From contig JAGHST010000043.1 of the NCBI GenBank assembly GCA_018065695.1, positions 1 to 55,734 on the forward strand: a stretch of 55,734 nt of DNA. Direction: 5' to 3'. Shown here piece by piece: positions 50,883-55,734 of this stretch. The translations under genes were made by a program, and so were the position numbers. The DNA is from Candidatus Cacconaster caballi. Its GTDB lineage: Bacteria; Bacteroidota; Bacteroidia; Bacteroidales; UBA932. The notes under the pieces are model-generated. The model ran no database searches. It saw only the letters and a list, made by a program, of their open reading frames with translations, and was not told the origin of the DNA. Every line of letters starts with the position of its first letter. The stretch's first letter is position 1.

Positions 50883-51989
50883 ATGAAAACATTCCGACTG
50901 ATTTTTCCGGCTGCCTTCATGCTGGCCACTGTTTCCTGTGTCAATGTCCCTCAGGAGCAGCACACTTCATTTGAGACAATCACCCTTGCTCCCAAGAACG
51001 TTACCATTCCCAACCGTTGGAGCACGTCGATAGCGGGACGTAAGGATGTGACCATCATCCCACAGACAGAGGGACAGCTCACCAGAGTCTGCGTCGTCGA
51101 AGGCGAACGCGTCAAGAAAGGGCAGGTGCTTTTCGAGATAGACAGCCGTCAGTCAAAAATCGACCTTTCAACGGCAAAATCCGACCTTCTTGCCGCAGAG
51201 GCTCAGATGAACAGCGCTGAACTTGAATACAACAGCAACCAGAATCTGTATGCCAAGAGCATCATCAGCGAATATATGCTCAAGAAGTCGCATAATGACT
51301 TGCTGCTGGCCCAGGCCGCTGTTGCACAGGCCAGATCTGCCGTATCGTCAGCCGAACTGAGACTGAGTTACTGCACAATCAAGTCTCCGGTTGACGGAAT
51401 AATCGGGAGTCTTCCCTATAATCCCGGAGATCTGGTTTCAACGGTCACGCCACTCACCACCGTTGCCGGAAGCTCTGAAATGTCCGCAAAATTCTCTTTG
51501 ACAGAAACGCAGATTGAGGAACTCACAAAAGAATACGGCCCCATCGAGAATGTGATTTCACTCCTTCCGCCCGTCACCCTCATTCTCAAGGATGGTACGG
51601 AGTACGCTCACAAAGGAAAGGTCAATTCCGTATCCGGCGTTGTCGACAACGCCACGGGTTCCGTGACCTGCACGGCGATATTTCCCAACCCCGACGGTTT
51701 TCTCTATTCGGGAATCCAAGGCAATGTATCAATGGATTTCGACTACGAGAATGTCATAGTGATTCCTCTTACAGCAATTGTCAGACTTCAGGACAAGTCC
51801 TTGGTTTACAGGGTTAAGGACAACTGCGCAGAAAGTGTCATAATTGAAATTGAAGACCTCGGAAACGGCAAGGATGCCATCGTTATCGGAGGGATTGAAG
51901 CAGGAGAGGTCATCGTAGCGAAAGGAGCCGGGAACGTCTATGAAGGACAGCAGGTGATTTTCCCGGAAGAATCATCAGAGAAGGAGTAG
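50883..51989 (+). CDS. RND efflux periplasmic adaptor lipoprotein (AcrA/MexA-like)
   Basis: A 368-residue adaptor with lipobox ATVSC (Cys18). The two lipoyl halves (GQLTRVCVVEGERVKKGQVL and IKSPVDGIIGSLPYNPGDLV) flank a helical hairpin (about 95-155), followed by beta-barrel and membrane-proximal domains. It couples the RND pump to the outer-membrane channel. It has its own promoter (50842). Pump gene four bases downstream. Confidence 0.92.
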   Translation: MKTFRLIFPAAFMLATVSCVNVPQEQHTSFETITLAPKNVTIPNRWSTSIAGRKDVTIIPQTEGQLTRVCVVEGERVKKGQVLFEIDSRQSKIDLSTAKSDLLAAEAQMNSAELEYNSNQNLYAKSIISEYMLKKSHNDLLLAQAAVAQARSAVSSAELRLSYCTIKSPVDGIIGSLPYNPGDLVSTVTPLTTVAGSSEMSAKFSLTETQIEELTKEYGPIENVISLLPPVTLILKDGTEYAHKGKVNSVSGVVDNATGSVTCTAIFPNPDGFLYSGIQGNVSMDFDYENVIVIPLTAIVRLQDKSLVYRVKDNCAESVIIEIEDLGNGKDAIVIGGIEAGEVIVAKGAGNVYEGQQVIFPEESSEKE

Positions 51990-51993
51990 CAAT

Positions 51994-54900
51994 ATGGCAA
52001 AAGGCAATATTTTCGTAAAACGCAAAGTGATGGCGTGCGCCATAGCGATAGTCATCGCTTTGATCGGTTTCATATCCCTGGACACGCTGCCTGTAGAGCA
52101 GTACCCGGACATCGCTCCCCCGACAATCATGGTTGTGACCGAATATCCCGGTGCGGATGCCGCCACCGTGATGAAATCGGTCATAATGCCATTGGAAGAG
52201 GCTATAAACGGTGTACAGAACATGTACTATATCTCAAGTGAAGCCGCATCCAACGGACAGGCGACGATAAACGTCTTCTTCAAACAGGGCACTGACCCGG
52301 ATATGGCGGCAGTAAACGTACAGAACAGCGTTTCCAAAGCGATGGGACTGCTGCCTGCGGAGGTTACGAAGATCGGTGTCACCGTTGAGAAAAGACAGAA
52401 CAGTATGCTCCAGATGTCCGCTCTGGTCAGCAGGGACGGCAAATTCGACAATGAGTTCATAAACAATTATCTTGACATCAATGTCAAGCCCAGGCTCCAG
52501 CGAATTCAGGGCATTGGTTCCGTACAGTTGCTGGGTAACACCTATTCCCTGAGAATATGGATGAAGCCTGACGTCATGGCACAATACAAACTTGTGCCTG
52601 ATGACATCTTCGCCGCCATCGGTTCACAGAACCTCGTCGCAGCGGCCGGATCATTCGGAGACCAGTCGGACAACACATATAATTATACTCTGGAATACAA
52701 AGGACGTCTGACATCGATTCAGGAATTCGAGAACATAGTGATCAGGGCCAACACCGACGGTCACGTGATGCATCTGAGCGACGTGGCCGATGTCGAACTC
52801 GGCTCTCTATATTACAGTTTTTCTTCGTCCGTTGACCAGGAACCCGGAGTCGTGTTCATCATCTACCAGTCTGCCGGCGCCAACGCGACGCAGGTCAACG
52901 CTGAGATATCGAAACTCTATAAGAGTCTTGAAAAACAGCTCCCTCCCGGACTGGAGTTCACAACGCTCCTCACCTCGGACGACTTCCTTTATGCCGCCAT
53001 ACACAATGTTGTGGAGACCCTCATAATCGCGATTCTGCTCGTAATACTCGTAGTGTATTTCTTCCTCCAGAATTTCAAGGCCACACTTGTCCCCTCGATA
53101 TCCATAATAGTATCGCTGCTAGGAACGTTCGCCGTAGTCAAACTTGCAGGATTCTCCCTTAACATTCTCACCCTCTTCGCTCTGGTTCTCGCCATCGGAA
53201 CCGTGGTGGACGACGCCATCGTCGTCGTGGAAGCGGTAATGGCAAAAATGGAGTCGGGGTACACCAGCGCACACAAGGCTACAAGGGATGCTCTGAGTGA
53301 GGTCTCCGTTGCCGTGATAAGCTGTACTCTGGTCTTTATGGCAGTGCTCATTCCCGTGACATTCATGCCGGGTACATCAGGAACATTCTTCACGCAGTTC
53401 GGTATAACCATTGCATCATCCGTCGGTCTGTCCTGTATATGCGCCCTTACCCTCTGCCCTGCCCTCTGTGCAATGCTGATGCAGCCTTCAAAGAAATCAG
53501 GCAAGGAGAGAAAAGGGCTGAACTATTACACCAAGCTGGCTTATGAGGCATCCTACAACGCCATAGCCGACAAATACAACGGAGCAGTAGGCAAATTCAT
53601 CAAGAGACCGAAAGTCGCCTGGATTCTCCTTGCGGTGGCGGCCGTACTTATGGTTTACTGTATGAAGACTCTCCCCTCCGGGCTTGTACCCCAGGAAGAC
53701 CAGGGAGTAATCCTTGTTGACGTTGCCGCTCCCGCCGGTTCGACACTCAAAGAGACAGAGTCCATAGTCGCCAAGGTGGAGGACAAGCTCAAGGATATTC
53801 CCGAAGTTGAGAGTTATGCCAAGATCTCCGGATTCGGTATCATTTCCGGGAACGGCTCAAGTTACGGAACCGTTGTCATCAGGCTCAAGAACTGGGATGA
53901 AAGAAAGGGACTTGAGCACAACATCGATATGGTCATCGCAAAGCTGTATTATGCCTGCGAAGATATCAAGGAAGCGGTAATTATGCCGTTCCAGATGCCC
54001 CAGATACCCGGTTATGGAAATGCCAACGGCATCGAGCTTCTGCTCGAAGACCTTCAGGGCGGAGATATGTCCGTGTTCAACGAAAACGCCAATGCATTTC
54101 TCGCCGAGTTGCAGAAAAGGCCTGAAATACAGATGGCTGTTTCCACATATTCCGAAAGTTTTCCCAAATACAAGGTTGACGTAAACGCGGCTCAGTGCAA
54201 CCGGTCAGGAATATCTCCCGCCGATGTGCTTAATACTATGAGTTCTTATTGTGGAAGTGCATATGTAGGCAGTTACAACCAGTATGGAAAGGTTTACCGC
54301 GTAATGGCCAGTGCCTCTCCGGAATACCGTCTTGACCCCGCATCACTCAACAATATCTTCATCAAGGTGGGAGACAGGATGACTCCGATTGCACAGTTCG
54401 TCACACTCAAGCCCGCCATCGGTTCCGCCATTCAGAAGCGTTTCAATCTGTACCAGAGCATCAGCTGTCAGGTGACCCCTGCTCAGGGATATGCCACCGG
54501 CGATGCCCTGAGAGCGATTGAGGAGGTGGCATCTCAGCATCTGCCCCAGGGATACAGCTACGAATTCGGAGGTATGTCCAGGGAACTTGAAGCAAACTCC
54601 AAGAGCAATGCCACAGTGCTGATATATCTCATCTGCGTGCTTTTGATATATCTCATTCTCGGATGTCTGTATGAATCCTGGTTCATTCCCTTTGCAGTTC
54701 TCCTTTCCGTTCCTTTCGGTCTTATGGGTTCATTCCTGTTCTCCGGACTGCTCGGGCTCGAGAACAACATCTACCTGCAGACCGGTGTGATTATGCTCAT
54801 CGGACTTCTTGCAAAGACGGCTATCCTCATTACGGAATTTGCCGTTGACAAGCACAAGAACGGAATGTCAATTACAGAAGCGGCCCTTGGGGCCTGCAAG

Positions 54901-55131
54901 GACAGGCTCCGTCCTATTCTTATGACCGTATTCACCATGATCGTGGGAATGATTCCCCTTATCATCGAAGGTGGAGCGGGTGCAAACGGGAACCGTTCCC
55001 TCGCTATCGGCGTGGTGGGAGGTATGTCTATAGGAATCGTCGCCATACTCTTCGTGGTACCGGCATTCTACATCATCTTCCAGAAACTGCACGACAAATT
55101 CCAGACTGAAGACAATCTTGAAGAAGAATAG
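51994..55131 (+). CDS. RND multidrug efflux pump (HAE1/AcrB-like)
   Basis: A 1045-residue inner-membrane proton-driven pump. The N-terminus KRKVMACAIAIVIALIGFIS, LPVEQYPDIAPP and EYPGADAATV are classic HAE1. The proton-relay aspartates are present as GTVVDDAIVVVEAV in the fourth helix; the C-terminal half has GLLAKTAILITEFA in the tenth-helix region. Twelve spans in two sets, each interrupted by a large periplasmic loop. It exports hydrophobic drugs, dyes or lipids; substrate unknown. Stop is one base before the channel gene. Confidence 0.95.
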   Translation: MAKGNIFVKRKVMACAIAIVIALIGFISLDTLPVEQYPDIAPPTIMVVTEYPGADAATVMKSVIMPLEEAINGVQNMYYISSEAASNGQATINVFFKQGTDPDMAAVNVQNSVSKAMGLLPAEVTKIGVTVEKRQNSMLQMSALVSRDGKFDNEFINNYLDINVKPRLQRIQGIGSVQLLGNTYSLRIWMKPDVMAQYKLVPDDIFAAIGSQNLVAAAGSFGDQSDNTYNYTLEYKGRLTSIQEFENIVIRANTDGHVMHLSDVADVELGSLYYSFSSSVDQEPGVVFIIYQSAGANATQVNAEISKLYKSLEKQLPPGLEFTTLLTSDDFLYAAIHNVVETLIIAILLVILVVYFFLQNFKATLVPSISIIVSLLGTFAVVKLAGFSLNILTLFALVLAIGTVVDDAIVVVEAVMAKMESGYTSAHKATRDALSEVSVAVISCTLVFMAVLIPVTFMPGTSGTFFTQFGITIASSVGLSCICALTLCPALCAMLMQPSKKSGKERKGLNYYTKLAYEASYNAIADKYNGAVGKFIKRPKVAWILLAVAAVLMVYCMKTLPSGLVPQEDQGVILVDVAAPAGSTLKETESIVAKVEDKLKDIPEVESYAKISGFGIISGNGSSYGTVVIRLKNWDERKGLEHNIDMVIAKLYYACEDIKEAVIMPFQMPQIPGYGNANGIELLLEDLQGGDMSVFNENANAFLAELQKRPEIQMAVSTYSESFPKYKVDVNAAQCNRSGISPADVLNTMSSYCGSAYVGSYNQYGKVYRVMASASPEYRLDPASLNNIFIKVGDRMTPIAQFVTLKPAIGSAIQKRFNLYQSISCQVTPAQGYATGDALRAIEEVASQHLPQGYSYEFGGMSRELEANSKSNATVLIYLICVLLIYLILGCLYESWFIPFAVLLSVPFGLMGSFLFSGLLGLENNIYLQTGVIMLIGLLAKTAILITEFAVDKHKNGMSITEAALGACKDRLRPILMTVFTMIVGMIPLIIEGGAGANGNRSLAIGVVGGMSIGIVAILFVVPAFYIIFQKLHDKFQTEDNLEEE

Positions 55132-55132
55132 A

Positions 55133-55734
55133 ATGAAGACACTCAAATATACGGCACTGCTCTCAGCCGCCATAATCGTTTCATCCTGCGGTATATTCAG
55201 GAAATACGAAGCCGAAAACAAAGTTCCCGAGAATCTTTTCGGAAAAGATGTTGCGGCATCCGAGTTCGGCAACGGGATGGCAGAACCCCTTCCCTGGAAA
55301 TCCTTTTTCACCGACCCTCTGCTGCAGGAACTGATAGACAGTGCCCTTGTGCGTAATCTCGACCTGTCTCTTGCAGGAAAGAGAGTGAAGGAAGCTGAAG
55401 CAATACTCAATTCCTCCAAATTGGGATATCTCCCCTCTCTCTCCGCATCTCCGTCATACACAATCACTTCTGGCGGATCTTACAATATTCCCCTGACTCT
55501 CGACTGGGGCGTTCAGGGATTCGGGAGCATCACCAACAGGTTGCACGAGACCAAGGCGCTAGTCCTTCAGGCTACGGATGAGGAGAACTCTATAAAGTCC
55601 CGTCTGGTAGCAAGCGTCGCCGAAGCATACTTCAATCTGCAGATGCTTGATATGCAGTATGATATAGTTGAATCCACGGAACAGATATGGAACAAGCTGC
55701 TTGAGACACAGAAAGCCCTGATGCAGAACGGGCA
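55133..55734 (+). CDS. RND outer-membrane factor lipoprotein (NodT/TolC-like), partial
   Basis: At least 200 residues; the gene runs off the right edge. Lipobox IVSSC (Cys19), then PLPWKSFFTDPLLQELIDSA, which is the NodT/OprM family start (WxxFxDPxLxxLI), and the first coiled-coil region. With the adaptor and pump it completes a three-part efflux system. The start ATG at 55133 comes one base after the pump stop. Confidence 0.9.
   Translation, partial: MKTLKYTALLSAAIIVSSCGIFRKYEAENKVPENLFGKDVAASEFGNGMAEPLPWKSFFTDPLLQELIDSALVRNLDLSLAGKRVKEAEAILNSSKLGYLPSLSASPSYTITSGGSYNIPLTLDWGVQGFGSITNRLHETKALVLQATDEENSIKSRLVASVAEAYFNLQMLDMQYDIVESTEQIWNKLLETQKALMQNG

Overview
The window looks like chromosomal DNA from a member of the Bacteroidales; the family cannot be fixed from sequence alone. 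The evidence is the promoter style (repeated matches to the Bacteroides -7 box TAnnTTTG, several with TTTG 18-19 bp upstream), the near absence of Shine-Dalgarno sites, and typical Bacteroidetes gene forms: a one-cysteine DksA-like protein after a large ileS, a transporter/acyltransferase/methyltransferase-like fusion, a glycogen synthase/phosphorylase fusion and a DUF4369-type TlpA lipoprotein. No rRNA, CRISPR array, insertion sequence or phage gene is visible. One tRNA-Ser(UGA) lies at the left edge beside short repeats.

Region 1 (about 0.2-24.4 kb). A TAL-primed aryl polyene / flexirubin-like cluster lies on the minus strand, directly downstream of ileS, a dksA-like gene and lspA. Spacing is tight throughout, with many 4-bp overlaps, so about 22 kb may be one transcription unit. 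It encodes a tyrosine-ammonia-lyase-like enzyme (aryl starter), a PaaK-like ligase, two ACPs, three ketosynthases with an intact active-site Cys, a Cys-less chain-length-factor-like partner, a short KS-like protein, two hotdog dehydratases, a thioesterase, three acyltransferase modules, an MMPL exporter fusion, a LolA-like carrier, a glycosyltransferase, a small EamA-like protein and an esterase. No ketoreductase is present. The expected product is a yellow aryl polyene lipid of the outer membrane. A membrane LytTR regulator and an acyl-ACP thioesterase lie beyond its end.

Region 2 (24.4-31.1 kb). After cvpA comes a self-contained export locus: a 50-codon membrane ORF, a C39-peptidase ABC transporter (PCAT), two adjacent double-glycine-leader peptides each carrying a GxxxG motif, a strong intrinsic terminator, a TolC-type channel, a HlyD-type adaptor, and tsaB. 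It looks like a class IIb-like two-peptide bacteriocin with a complete Gram-negative type I secretion route, and is the best candidate for a little-described system here.

Region 3 (31.1-46.0 kb, minus strand). A compact alpha-glucan operon, xseA-xseB-glgB-debranching enzyme-GT4-GH57-GT3/phosphorylase fusion-ribF, is followed by greA, a HIT protein and a redox-dead TlpA-like lipoprotein from an internal promoter.

Region 4 (46.1-55.7 kb). engB-prs-nadE and a small Cys-rich membrane protein form a plus-strand operon. An opine-dehydrogenase-like gene runs against it. A PAP2 lipoprotein phosphatase follows, then an RND efflux operon (adaptor, pump, outer-membrane factor cut by the window edge) whose promoter is bracketed by inverted repeats.
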